Source of the DNA: Dethiobacter alkaliphilus AHT 1
Lineage (GTDB): Bacteria; Bacillota; Dethiobacteria; Dethiobacterales; Dethiobacteraceae
Assembly (NCBI RefSeq): GCF_000174415.1
Contig: NZ_ACJM01000008.1
Location: forward strand, 1-64,000
Length of the DNA stretch: 64,000 nt
Direction: 5' to 3'
How positions within the stretch are numbered: the stretch's first letter is position 1; every line of letters starts with the position of its first letter. A program made the translations under genes and the position numbers. The notes below the pieces were generated by a model. That model made no database searches. It was given only the letters and a program-made list of their open reading frames with translations, and was not told the origin of the DNA. Shown one piece after another: positions 1 through 8,401 of this stretch.

Positions 1-1
1 A

Positions 2-1546
2 TTAAATGAGAAAGGTTTATTGGTTATTCTTGTTCTCACATTGGTAGCAGCCCTGTTTTTAGGCGGTTGCGGTGATAATGGTAATGACGATACTGAAATT
101 ACACTCTATCATCCCACCGGCCGTTACCCACAGGATGCTGCGGTTGCCGAAGCTGTACAGGCTATGTTGGCTGACGTTGGTTTGACTGTTAACTTGGAGA
201 CTCTGGATTGGGGTACCTACCTCGATACCGTAATCGTACCGCCGGAAGAAGCTGAGCATGACATCTTCATGCTGGGCTGGGGTACCATGACACTGGATGC
301 GGACTACGGTCTGTATGCCCTGTTCCATTCCTCTCAGTTCCCACCCTCCAACAACGTATCCTACTACGATAATGAAGAAGTTGATGCACTGTTGGACGAG
401 GCACGGGTAACTGCCGACAGAGCAGAGCGTGAAGCATTGTATCATGAAGCCATTAACATTATTTGGGAAGATGCTCCTTGGATTTTCCTGTATGACGAAG
501 GTCAGGTTAATGGCGTTAGAGATAACGTACGGGGCCTGATTCACCATCCTCTGGAGAATCTCTCCGCCTGGGATGCCTGGATTGAAGATGAAGATCAGGA
601 TTTGATAATTGCCATCGGAGCCGAGGCTGAGAATCTGGACCCGATTACCATGATGTCTTCGCCTGCAGCTACTATTTCTGAGCATATGGCTGAGACACTG
701 ATTTATCTGGATGTTGACGGCACCCTGCAGCCGCAGTTGGCTACTTCCTGGGAGCCCAGCGAAGATGATATGTATTGGGATCTGACTCTGCGTGAAGGCG
801 TTGAGTTCCATGATGGTACTCCCTTTAACGCTGAAGCAGTAAAGGTCAACCTGGACCGCTTCATGGCTGATGCACCTTTTGCTTTCCTTCTGGGTGAAGT
901 AAGTGAAGTTGAAGTGGTTGAAGAGTATCTGGTACGGATCCATCTGGAACGTCCCTTTGCTCCCATCGCTTCCCACCTGTCCCATTCCTTTATTGCCATG
1001 CACAGCCCCGCTTCCCTGGAAGCATTGGATGAAGGTGAGTTTGTAGAAGGCCCCGTTGGTACAGGTCCCTTTGTTTTTGATGGCTGGGACCGCGGTCAGC
1101 AAATCAAAATGGTTCGCAATGACAACTACTGGGGTGACGCTCCCCAGCTGGATACCGTTACTTTCCGCTTTATTCCTGACGAAGGTTCCCGCGTTGTAGC
1201 TCTGGAGACCGGTGAAGTACATGCCATCATGGCTGTACCTCCCAGTGAAATCGCACGGCTGCAAGATGTAGACGGAGTCGACATTGTAGAAGAAACCAGT
1301 GTACGTGTAATCTACCTTGGTTTCAACCAAGACCTGGAGCTTTTCCAGGATGTAAGAGTAAGACAGGCACTAAACTATGCTGTAGATAAAGAAGCTATTG
1401 TAAACACCATCTTCGAGGGTGTTGGCTCTCCATCCACAGCTCCCATCGTTCCGGCAATCTTTGGTTACAACGAAGTAGGCCCTTACGAGTACAATCCGGA
1501 AAGGGCAAGAGAATTACTGATTGAAGCTGGAGTAATATCTGAGTAA
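2..1546 (+). CDS. Family-5 peptide/nickel ABC substrate-binding lipoprotein, circularly permuted; 5' end outside window
   Basis: Extracytoplasmic solute-binding lipoprotein for the Dpp/Opp-type importer encoded just downstream. The frame is open to the window edge (L-N-E-K-G-L-L before the hydrophobic core), so the true start probably lies upstream; a TTG at 20 would give a signal peptide without positive charge. A lipobox (LGGC) is followed by GDNGNDD. The order of family hallmarks is inverted. Residues ~27-185 (counted from the TTG) carry what is normally the C-terminal half (HPTGRYPQD, DWGTYLD, FMLGWG, WEDAPWIF, DAWIE). Residues ~190-508 carry the normal N-terminal half (IGAEAENLDP, LATSWEPSED, LREGVEFHDGTPF, GTGPF, RNDNYWG), ending at NPERARELL, which normally continues into the first block. 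All parts appear present once, so a permuted but complete fold is likely. Family certain; permutation is read from motif order. Confidence 0.9.
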   Translation, partial: LNEKGLLVILVLTLVAALFLGGCGDNGNDDTEITLYHPTGRYPQDAAVAEAVQAMLADVGLTVNLETLDWGTYLDTVIVPPEEAEHDIFMLGWGTMTLDADYGLYALFHSSQFPPSNNVSYYDNEEVDALLDEARVTADRAEREALYHEAINIIWEDAPWIFLYDEGQVNGVRDNVRGLIHHPLENLSAWDAWIEDEDQDLIIAIGAEAENLDPITMMSSPAATISEHMAETLIYLDVDGTLQPQLATSWEPSEDDMYWDLTLREGVEFHDGTPFNAEAVKVNLDRFMADAPFAFLLGEVSEVEVVEEYLVRIHLERPFAPIASHLSHSFIAMHSPASLEALDEGEFVEGPVGTGPFVFDGWDRGQQIKMVRNDNYWGDAPQLDTVTFRFIPDEGSRVVALETGEVHAIMAVPPSEIARLQDVDGVDIVEETSVRVIYLGFNQDLELFQDVRVRQALNYAVDKEAIVNTIFEGVGSPSTAPIVPAIFGYNEVGPYEYNPERARELLIEAGVISE

Positions 1547-1562
1547 TGAGTAAGTGACACTT

Positions 1563-1607
1563 CGGGGTCAGGGCCGGCTAGACGAAAGTTTAGCCACCTT
1601 GTCCCCG
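1563..1607 (+). promoter_or_regulatory. Intercistronic stem-loop with GAAA tetraloop
   Basis: An inner stem GGCTAGAC/GTTTAGCC (one G.U pair) closes a GAAA (GNRA) tetraloop at 1576-1595. An outer stem CGGGG/CCCCG with an interrupted CAGG/CCTTG extends it. No T-run follows, so it is not a canonical terminator. Its place between the binding-protein gene and the permease gene fits an mRNA-stabilising or partial-attenuation element that lets the binding protein be made in excess. Confidence 0.6.
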
Positions 1608-1696
1608 ATATGTGTGTTAATGAACATTTTCTGCAATGCTTTAGCGAGGCAAAGTAAGATTTTCAGAAGGCGATCAGCCGGGGAGTGACTGAAATT

Positions 1697-2632
1697 ATGA
1701 GTTCTTATATTTTAAGGCGCCTGTTTTTGGCTATCCCGGTTTTACTGGGAGTTTCTATCCTTGTTTTTTCTATTGTGCGTTTGGTACCCGGCGAACCGGC
1801 ACGGGCCATGGCCGGTCCCAATGCCACACCGCAATTTATTGCGCAGATAGCAGAGGAGTTGCACCTTAATGAACCGCTGCATGTGCAGTATGGTATTTAT
1901 ATGAGAAATCTGCTGCAGGGGGACTTGGGCAGGTCCACCTATTTCCGTCGCCCTGTTGCTACGGTATTGGGAGAAAAGTTTCCTAATACATTACGACTGA
2001 CGATAACAGCAATGTTTGTTGCAACCGTTTTGGGCATGAGTGCGGGTATTGTTTCCGCCACAAAGCGGGGTTCAATTCTTGACAATGCCAGTATGCTCGG
2101 CTCACTTATTGGGGTAGCTGCTCCGGTATTTTGGTTGGGCATAATGTTTCAAATATTTTTCTCAGTTCGTTTGGGATGGTTTCCTTCCGGAGGCATGGAG
2201 GGGTGGCAGTCGTATGTTTTGCCTTCCCTTACTTTGGGGATGGCCAGTGCGGCTCTGATTTCCCGCATTACCCGCTCCAGTATGCTAGAAGTGCTGCGTT
2301 CGGAGTTTATTGTTACCGCCCGGGCCAAGGGCTTAACCGAAAGGGTGGTTATCTTTAAGCATGCCTTAAAGAGTGCTTTCATTCCCGTTGTTACCGTAAT
2401 GGGCCTGCAGTTCGGTACTCTTTTGGGTGGTGCGGTTTTAACAGAGATTGTTTTTTCCTGGGACGGCATTGGCCGCTTGATGGTAGATGCCATTCAGAAC
2501 CGGGACTATCCGCTGGTACAGGGAGCGGTGCTGTTGTTGGCCGTTATGTTTGTGTTAATTAATATTTCCGTAGATATTGTCTATGCTTGGCTAGATCCGA
2601 GAATCAGCTATTCTTCACGGGAGGGGGAGTAA
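1697..2632 (+). CDS. Peptide/nickel ABC transporter permease, DppB family
   Basis: Inner-membrane channel subunit of the importer whose binding protein is upstream. The protein begins SSYILRRLFLAIPVLLG, the usual first helix, followed by a LVPGEPA loop and about six membrane segments. The cytoplasmic EAA-type loop reads ITRSSMLEVLRSEFIVTARAKGL, and the ending AWLDPRISY is typical. I prefer ATG 1697 to GTG 1685 because the GGGGAG ribosome site ends directly before the GTG but is ~12 nt from the ATG. Four bases separate it from the second permease gene, so the two are cotranscribed. Length (~311 aa) is normal. Confidence 0.93.
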   Translation: MSSYILRRLFLAIPVLLGVSILVFSIVRLVPGEPARAMAGPNATPQFIAQIAEELHLNEPLHVQYGIYMRNLLQGDLGRSTYFRRPVATVLGEKFPNTLRLTITAMFVATVLGMSAGIVSATKRGSILDNASMLGSLIGVAAPVFWLGIMFQIFFSVRLGWFPSGGMEGWQSYVLPSLTLGMASAALISRITRSSMLEVLRSEFIVTARAKGLTERVVIFKHALKSAFIPVVTVMGLQFGTLLGGAVLTEIVFSWDGIGRLMVDAIQNRDYPLVQGAVLLLAVMFVLINISVDIVYAWLDPRISYSSREGE

Positions 2633-2635
2633 GCT

Positions 2636-3529
2636 ATGGGTGAAGTAAAAGTTGCAACCCCTTCTAAGTTGGTGTCTAAAAGTGATTCTGAATTTTATCA
2701 GGTGATGAAGCACCTGCGGCGCAACCGCATGGCTATGCTGGGGCTGGCAGTACTTTTGGTGTTTATTTTTGCAGCAGTTTTTGCTCCATTTTTGACAACT
2801 TATGATCCGATAAGAACGGACATGGGCAATGCCCGGCAGTCTCCTTCTGCGGAGCACATCCTCGGTACCGATGATTTAGGCCGGGATATGTTTACACGGC
2901 TTATCTACGGTGCCCGTGTTTCTTTGCAGATTGGTTTGATAGCGGTGGTCATCGGTTTGGCCGCCGGCGTTCCTCTGGGTGCGTTGTCCGGCTACTATGG
3001 CGGCACCTTTGATTTGATAGTGCAGCGGCTGGTGGATATTATGATTGCTTTCCCCGGTATTTTACTGGCCATTGTGGTGGTAACCATATTAGGGCAAGGG
3101 GTAAACAATGTGATGATTGCTATAGGTATTGCCTCTATACCGATATACACCCGGCTTGTACGGGGGTCAGTGTTGGCGGTAAAAGAGCAGCGTTTTGTGG
3201 CTGCAGCCAAAGTGCTGGGCATCAGCAATTATAAGATTATTTTGCGCCATATTATGCCTAACTGCCTAGGCCCCATTGTGGTGCAGTCCACCTTCCAGGT
3301 AGCTACCGCTATTTTGTGGGCCGCGGGTCTGAGTTTTATCGGTATCGGTGCCACCCGTCCCACTCCGGAGTGGGGTTTAATGCTCTCCAGCGGGAGACAG
3401 TTTATCCAGACTTCTCCTCACCTGACCACCTATCCCGGCTTGGCAATTCTCTTTTTAGTCCTTGGCTTTAACTTACTGGGTGATGGCTTGCGCGATGCTC
3501 TTGATCCCAAATCCAGGAGCGTCAGGTAG
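2636..3529 (+). CDS. Peptide/nickel ABC transporter permease, DppC family
   Basis: Second permease of the Dpp/Opp importer, pairing with the upstream DppB-type subunit. A cytoplasmic N-terminus with RRNRMAMLGLAVL leads into the first helix. The family signature HILGTDDLGRDMFTRLIYGARVSL and the EAA loop RLVRGSVLAVKEQRFVAAAKVLG are present, and the end LGDGLRDALDPK is typical. It starts 3 nt after the dppB-like stop with a GGAGGGGGAG ribosome site. At 297 aa it is full length. The two ATPase genes follow within 10 nt, so all five genes form one operon. Confidence 0.93.
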   Translation: MGEVKVATPSKLVSKSDSEFYQVMKHLRRNRMAMLGLAVLLVFIFAAVFAPFLTTYDPIRTDMGNARQSPSAEHILGTDDLGRDMFTRLIYGARVSLQIGLIAVVIGLAAGVPLGALSGYYGGTFDLIVQRLVDIMIAFPGILLAIVVVTILGQGVNNVMIAIGIASIPIYTRLVRGSVLAVKEQRFVAAAKVLGISNYKIILRHIMPNCLGPIVVQSTFQVATAILWAAGLSFIGIGATRPTPEWGLMLSSGRQFIQTSPHLTTYPGLAILFLVLGFNLLGDGLRDALDPKSRSVR

Positions 3530-3536
3530 GGGGGAT

Positions 3537-4526
3537 ATGATGGAATACTTGCTGGAAGTAAAAGACTTACAGACGTCCTTTTTCACAGAAGAGGGAATTG
3601 TGCGGGCAGTAGACGGAGTATCCTTTAATGTCAAACCCGGTGAAATTGTGGGAGTGGTGGGAGAGTCCGGCTGCGGCAAAAGTGTGGTTTCCCAGAGTAT
3701 AATGCGCCTGGTAGCTTATCCGCCGGGCAAGATTGTGGGCGGAGAGATCCTTTATAGGGGCCAGGATTTGTTGAAGAAAAGCAATAAAGAGATGAGAAAG
3801 ATCCGGGGTAATGAAATTGCCCTGATTTTTCAGGAGCCCATGACTTCATTTACGCCGGTGTACACCATCGGTAACCAGATTGGTGAAGCTATTCGGCTGC
3901 ACCAGAATGTCAGCAAGCAGGAGGCGCAAAAGAGAGCGGCGGAAATGTTAAAGCTGGTGGGTATCCCCAGAGCGGAGGAGATCTTAAAAGAGTATCCGCA
4001 CCGCTTAAGCGGGGGGATGCGGCAGCGGGCCATGATTGCCATGGCACTGTCGTGTAACCCTAATCTGCTCATCGCCGATGAGCCCACCACCGCACTGGAT
4101 GTAACCATTCAGGCTCAGATTCTGGAGCTGATGAAAGACCTGCAGCAAAAAATTAACACCGCCATTATCTTTATTACCCACGACCTGGGTGTTATTGCGG
4201 AGATGGCGCAGCATGTGCTGGTGATGTATGCAGGGAAAGTGGTGGAGGATGCCGGTATTGAATCACTCTTTGACGAACCGCTTCATCCCTATACCGCAGG
4301 CTTGATTAATTCCAAACCGAAATTGAACGAGGAGCGGGAGCAGCTGGACTTTATTCCGGGGGCGGTGCCTAACCCGGTGGAGATGCCGGAGGGCTGTGCC
4401 TTTAATCCCCGCTGTCCAAAGGCAATGGATATTTGCCGGGAACAAATGCCGGCAATGATTGAAGCTAAGCCGGGGCATCAGGTAAGATGCTGGTTATACT
4501 GTGATGAGCGGGGGGGTAAAGCATGA
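3537..4526 (+). CDS. Oligopeptide/nickel ABC transporter ATP-binding protein, DppD family
   Basis: First of two ATPases energising the importer. The start is one of two adjacent ATGs (3537 or 3540) behind TAGGGGGGAT; upstream in-frame ATGs lie inside dppC. Walker A GESGCGKS is at residues ~42-49, then signature LSGGMRQR, Walker B LLIADEPTTALD and switch HDLG. The C-terminal oligopeptide-transporter extension contains GCAFNPRCPKAMDIC, the cysteine-rich segment that in this subfamily can bind an Fe-S cluster. It ends in an ATGA overlap with the next ATPase gene, which indicates translational coupling. Confidence 0.94.
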   Translation: MMEYLLEVKDLQTSFFTEEGIVRAVDGVSFNVKPGEIVGVVGESGCGKSVVSQSIMRLVAYPPGKIVGGEILYRGQDLLKKSNKEMRKIRGNEIALIFQEPMTSFTPVYTIGNQIGEAIRLHQNVSKQEAQKRAAEMLKLVGIPRAEEILKEYPHRLSGGMRQRAMIAMALSCNPNLLIADEPTTALDVTIQAQILELMKDLQQKINTAIIFITHDLGVIAEMAQHVLVMYAGKVVEDAGIESLFDEPLHPYTAGLINSKPKLNEEREQLDFIPGAVPNPVEMPEGCAFNPRCPKAMDICREQMPAMIEAKPGHQVRCWLYCDERGGKA

Positions 4527-5500
4527 CTTGCGCTGAACCAATCTTACAAGTTGAAGGATTAAAAAAATACTTCCCCATCAAAACCGGTGTGTTTTCCCGG
4601 GTGTCCAGTTATGTGCGGGCTGTGGATGATATTAACCTGGATATTTATCCCGGTGAAGTGTTTGCGCTGGTGGGGGAATCGGGTTGTGGCAAGTCCACCA
4701 CCGGCCATACCATTATGCGCATGACCAACCCCACAGCGGGGAGAATTCTTTATGAGGGCAAAGATATAGCTGCAATGAAGGGCAAAGAACTGCACCAACT
4801 GCGCAAAAAAGTTCAGCTGGTCTTCCAGGATCCTTATAGCTCTCTTAACCCCCGTATGACCGTGGGGCAATCCATCGGTGAAGCGTTGGAAGCTCATGGT
4901 GTTACCAAGAGGAATGAACGGCGGGAAAAAGTGGAAGCAGTCCTTGAGATGTGCGGTTTGGCCACGTATCATTACCGTCGCTATCCCCACGAGTTTTCCG
5001 GCGGGCAGAGACAGCGGATTGTTATTGCCCGGGCACTGGTTTTGGAGCCGCGTTTTGTGGTGGCTGATGAACCGGTCTCCGCGCTGGATGTGTCCATTCA
5101 GTCGCAGATTATTAATTTGCTAAAAGAGCTGCAGAGTAAGATGGGTCTTACCTATCTGTTTATCTCTCACGATTTAAGTGTGGTAAAGCATATGGCAGAC
5201 CGGGTAGGTGTAATGTATCTGGGCTCTATGGTGGAAGTGGCTCCAAAAACAGAGCTGTATAATAACGCCCAGCATCCCTATACCCAGGCTCTTTTGTCTG
5301 CGGTGCCGGAATGGGATCTGAGCAAAGAGAAAAAACGGATTATCTTAAAAGGTGACGTGCCCAGTCCTTCCAATCCACCTGAAGGTTGCAGGTTCCACAC
5401 CCGTTGTCCCTTTAAAATGGACATCTGTGTGGAAGAACGTCCGGAACTAAAAGAAGTATCTCCTGGGCATAAAGCCGCCTGCCACCTGTGCAGCCGGTAA
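4523..5500 (+). CDS. Oligopeptide/nickel ABC transporter ATP-binding protein, DppF family
   Basis: Second ATPase, expected to heterodimerise with the DppD-type protein. Walker A GESGCGKST, Q-loop VFQDPYSSLNPRM, signature FSGGQRQRI, Walker B VVADEPVSALDVS and switch HDLSVV are all visible. The C-terminal region has the cysteine-containing GCRFHTRCPFKMDIC motif. The start codon overlaps the preceding stop (ATGA). Length 325 aa is normal. It is the last gene of the importer operon, since a strong terminator follows 20 nt after the stop. Peptide, nickel and sugar substrates cannot be told apart from the ATPase. Confidence 0.94.
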   Translation: MTCAEPILQVEGLKKYFPIKTGVFSRVSSYVRAVDDINLDIYPGEVFALVGESGCGKSTTGHTIMRMTNPTAGRILYEGKDIAAMKGKELHQLRKKVQLVFQDPYSSLNPRMTVGQSIGEALEAHGVTKRNERREKVEAVLEMCGLATYHYRRYPHEFSGGQRQRIVIARALVLEPRFVVADEPVSALDVSIQSQIINLLKELQSKMGLTYLFISHDLSVVKHMADRVGVMYLGSMVEVAPKTELYNNAQHPYTQALLSAVPEWDLSKEKKRIILKGDVPSPSNPPEGCRFHTRCPFKMDICVEERPELKEVSPGHKAACHLCSR

Positions 5501-5520
5501 ACAACTGCAAACTAATAATA

Positions 5521-5559
5521 GGCCATGAGGATTTTCATTATCCTCATGGCCTTTCTTAT
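5521..5559 (+). terminator. Rho-independent terminator of the peptide ABC operon
   Basis: Twelve-base perfect stem GGCCATGAGGAT / ATCCTCATGGCC around a 7-nt loop, followed by TTTCTTAT. It lies 20 nt after the last ABC gene. Confidence 0.9.
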
Positions 5560-5660
5560 AGTGCCAGGAAAATTATATCGCTTCGTAGATAGCGAAGCTG
5601 CTAAGGTAACCAGCAAAAGCACGAGTTGAGGGAACTTCAATACGCGTGCTTTTCTTATTT
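5560..5660 (+). repeat. Dispersed structured repeat, copy 1 (hairpin plus terminator-like stem)
   Basis: The segment shares its course with 33821-33893: GTGCC, (CA)GGAAA, TTATA, CGCTTCG, hairpin, GCTGCTAAGG, AACC, and a terminal GCGTGC-TTTCTTAT. Here GCTTCG/CGAAGC forms a hairpin at ~5580-5598. The end AAAAGCACG ... CGTGCTTTTCTTATTT folds as an intrinsic terminator. Copy 2 lacks ~27 nt of the middle but keeps the ends. Both copies directly follow another terminator, suggesting a small RNA or cis-acting element. I cannot assign it to a known family. Confidence 0.6.
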
Positions 5661-5741
5661 AAGACTCTCGTAATATTTGGGGCAGGATAGGGGAGTAATT
5701 TGGAGAAAAAGGTACATAAGTTTCTCTAAGGTGGTGTAATT

Positions 5742-7850
5742 ATGAATGAAGAACGGCTAGGCATTCTAATGCAGGAAGCGTTTGAATTACATACATCAGG
5801 AGAGATTCAAAAGGCGGAGGCTTTGTTGTTGGAGGCGTTGGCGGAAAATGAACTGCCCATGATTCGGGTTGCTTTGGCGCAGCTTAGGCTTACTTCGGGA
5901 AACCCCCAGGGAGTTTTGGAGCTGATTGCCCCATTGCTTCACGAAGATGATTTTGTGGTAACCATGATGGCCGCCCGGGCATACCTGGAGTTGGACAAGA
6001 CCCCTGAAGCCGGCAGGCAGCTGGATAAGCTGGTGCGCATTGTGGACAGAATTATATCGGCCAACCGGGAAGGGCTACGGGGAATGAAGCGGGAGTATCC
6101 CGGAGTGGTTCTGAACCTGGTGGGTTCACTGGGCCAGCACCGGCGGGTGCTGGAGCTGTATAAGCGCTGGGCACAGTGCAAGTCGGACTGGGTAGTCCGG
6201 CACTATGTGGCGGTGGCCTGCTTTAATCTGCGCCGCTATAAACAGGCCGCTTCGCACTGGAGTGCCATTGGAGAAATGCCGCATGCTTTGGGGATGCAGC
6301 ATGTGGCGGTGCTGGCTGAACGCGGTACAGTACCGCCGTTTTCTTTGGAATATGCGCTGCCAAATCCTGAAATGATAAGCGAGCTGCTAAACTCTGCCAC
6401 AGTGGATGTTGAAAAAAAGGGTATGCAGATGGGGATTTTACGCATGGTTCTTTTGGAAATGGCTTTGGATGAAGAAGAGGATGATGAACTAAGGGAAAGC
6501 GCGTTGGCTCCGCTGATTTGTGGAGGCGGTGACTGGGGCGCAGCGTTGGGGATGGGGCTGTTAGAGTCATCGGTGATACGCAAACCGGTGAAGCTGGCAG
6601 TTACTAAATTGTTGGTGGAAGCAGGTTTCTTCCCTGAAGAGACACCAATTCCGGTGATGCTGGACGGGGAAATGACTTCGGTGGTTATTCACCGAGAGGA
6701 GAAGAAAAAGGAGCCGGAAAGTGTATCTGAGAACATGTTGCAGGATATGCTCTACCGGATTGAGGAGCATTTCCGGATAGATGTGGAACAAAAAACACTG
6801 CCGGTGACGGCGGATGTGGCGCGGGGTTTGAAGAATATGCCGGCAGCCTGGTTGGAGGCAATTTGTGAGTTGTTGGGTATTCGGGCAAAGAGGTTGCGAA
6901 AAGAGAGGGAGAAACAGATTGTAAACCATCTTACCACCTGGGGTGGGCTGTATGGTGTGGTGCAGAGGCTGTCGGAAGATGAAAAGGAGCTGCTGGGGTA
7001 CGTATTGGATAAGGGCGGTTGGGTCCGCCTAAGCAGTGTGGCCACAAAGTTTGGCTCCATGGAAGGAGACGGTTTCTACTGGCTGGAAAAGAAGCCGGAA
7101 GGTACGCTGGCCCGTCTGTGGTGTCATGGGTTGGTTATGGTGGGCTCTGCCAAGATAAATAAGCGGCGGGTAACGTTTGTAATGGTTCCTGTGGACCTGC
7201 AGGAAAGGCTGGAACAGTTGTTAAACGGTTTTGTGCCGGAGGGTTGGGTTATTGCAGAAGATGTGCTTAGAGAAACCGCTGCTGCCATGGCTGAAGAAAC
7301 CCGGTTATCTGAGGTGTTTCAGTTAAGGGTGGAGTTGGAAGGGACCCACCCGCCGGTCTGGAGGAGTCTTGTGGTGCCGGAGACTTTTACTTTCTGGGAG
7401 TTACATGTGGCTATTCAGGATGCTTTTGGCTGGGAAGACCGTCATCGGCATATGTTTTACGGTTCAGGACTTGCAGACAGGGGAAAAGTAAAGATTGGCA
7501 TGCCGGATGAGGCTTTGTTTGCTGAAAGCGGCGAAGTGCTGGCAGGTTGGGAAATACAGGTAGGGCCTTATTTTTCCCGGGAGGGAAAGCAGATGAAGTA
7601 TCTTTATGATTTTACCGATAACTGGCTTCATATAGTAACGTTGGAAAAAAAGAGGCCGGCACGGGAAGGGTTGGCTTACCCTCAATGCAGCGGCGGTGAA
7701 CAAATGTGTCCGCCGGAAGGTTGCGGCGGGAATTATGGTTATCGGAAACTGTTGGGTAAGGGGGAGATTGTGCCCGGTTCTTTTAACCCGCAGGAGGTTG
7801 TCTTTTCTGATGCGCAAAAACGGTTAGAAGAAGTGCTGCAGATTCGCTGA
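5742..7850 (+). CDS. TPR-like protein with C-terminal pRiA4b ORF-3-like domain
   Basis: Cytoplasmic 702-aa protein of unknown role. The N-terminal ~200 residues are helical repeats of TPR character (EAFELHTSGEIQKAEALLLEAL; ARAYLELDKTPEAGRQL). The middle (~330-500) has an acidic helical linker and a possible winged-helix segment around LLGYVLDKGGWVRLSSVATKFG. The C-terminal ~180 residues match the plasmid pRiA4b ORF-3-like family (PPVWRSLVVPETFTFWELH, IQDAFGWEDRHRHMF, YDFTDNWLH, GGEQMCPPEGCGG). That family often occurs alone; joining it to TPRs is less usual. It has its own upstream region and is not tightly linked to neighbours. Domain calls are firm, function unknown. Confidence 0.8.
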   Translation: MNEERLGILMQEAFELHTSGEIQKAEALLLEALAENELPMIRVALAQLRLTSGNPQGVLELIAPLLHEDDFVVTMMAARAYLELDKTPEAGRQLDKLVRIVDRIISANREGLRGMKREYPGVVLNLVGSLGQHRRVLELYKRWAQCKSDWVVRHYVAVACFNLRRYKQAASHWSAIGEMPHALGMQHVAVLAERGTVPPFSLEYALPNPEMISELLNSATVDVEKKGMQMGILRMVLLEMALDEEEDDELRESALAPLICGGGDWGAALGMGLLESSVIRKPVKLAVTKLLVEAGFFPEETPIPVMLDGEMTSVVIHREEKKKEPESVSENMLQDMLYRIEEHFRIDVEQKTLPVTADVARGLKNMPAAWLEAICELLGIRAKRLRKEREKQIVNHLTTWGGLYGVVQRLSEDEKELLGYVLDKGGWVRLSSVATKFGSMEGDGFYWLEKKPEGTLARLWCHGLVMVGSAKINKRRVTFVMVPVDLQERLEQLLNGFVPEGWVIAEDVLRETAAAMAEETRLSEVFQLRVELEGTHPPVWRSLVVPETFTFWELHVAIQDAFGWEDRHRHMFYGSGLADRGKVKIGMPDEALFAESGEVLAGWEIQVGPYFSREGKQMKYLYDFTDNWLHIVTLEKKRPAREGLAYPQCSGGEQMCPPEGCGGNYGYRKLLGKGEIVPGSFNPQEVVFSDAQKRLEEVLQIR

Positions 7851-7999
7851 ATTCATTGTAAAAGTATTTTTGGTGCAGGTTTTTAGTATATGACGTTTTG
7901 TGATAAGATTGGACAAAATACCGGATTGATTTTGCGGGCAGGAGTTAAGCTATTGTTGGAGAATTTAAAAAACTATACGAGAGATACGGAGGGATAAAG

Positions 8000-8392
8000 A
8001 TGAGCGTGACCAAAGAGAATTTGGATCGTGTTCTGGCATATCTGCCCTATTTTCAGGACCAGGAGACCGAGAAGTTTGAAGTGTCATCTGTGTCCATGGC
8101 CGGGCCGTATATATATGCAGAACAGGTGGTTAAGTTTCTTAAAACCTTGCATGAAGAGGGACTGATCATTGATTTTGACTGGCATGGCTGGGGACAGGAA
8201 TCCATTCGTTATTTTACCGACAGAGAGCTGATAGAATCTGCCGATTTGGAGACGGTGCAAAAATTATTTTCCACCATTGTCAAAGCAGAGAAGATTACCA
8301 ACGGTGTACTGGCGGAGATGATAACCAAAGGGGTTATTGTCGATCTTTTACTACGGTTATCACAACTACGAAATGAAATGCAGAAAGGGTAG
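8000..8392 (+). CDS. DUF6508-like protein
   Basis: Small cytoplasmic 130-aa protein. The segment FLKTLHEEGLIIDFDWHGWGQESIRYF, followed by LIESADLETVQKLFSTIVKAEKITNGVLAEMITKG, resembles the DUF6508 family, whose function I do not know. The start ATG has a clear GGAGGG site 6 nt upstream. The first of three paralogous unknown genes begins 10 nt downstream, so it probably heads that operon. No catalytic motif is evident. Confidence 0.7.
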   Translation: MSVTKENLDRVLAYLPYFQDQETEKFEVSSVSMAGPYIYAEQVVKFLKTLHEEGLIIDFDWHGWGQESIRYFTDRELIESADLETVQKLFSTIVKAEKITNGVLAEMITKGVIVDLLLRLSQLRNEMQKG

Positions 8393-8401
8393 TGAGAACG
8401 T

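Noticed and set aside
59..1330. Long minus-strand open frame (423 codons) antisense to the binding-protein gene
   Set aside because: Low-complexity, Cys/His/Tyr-rich shadow composition with no family match; the plus frame has full solute-binding-protein homology.
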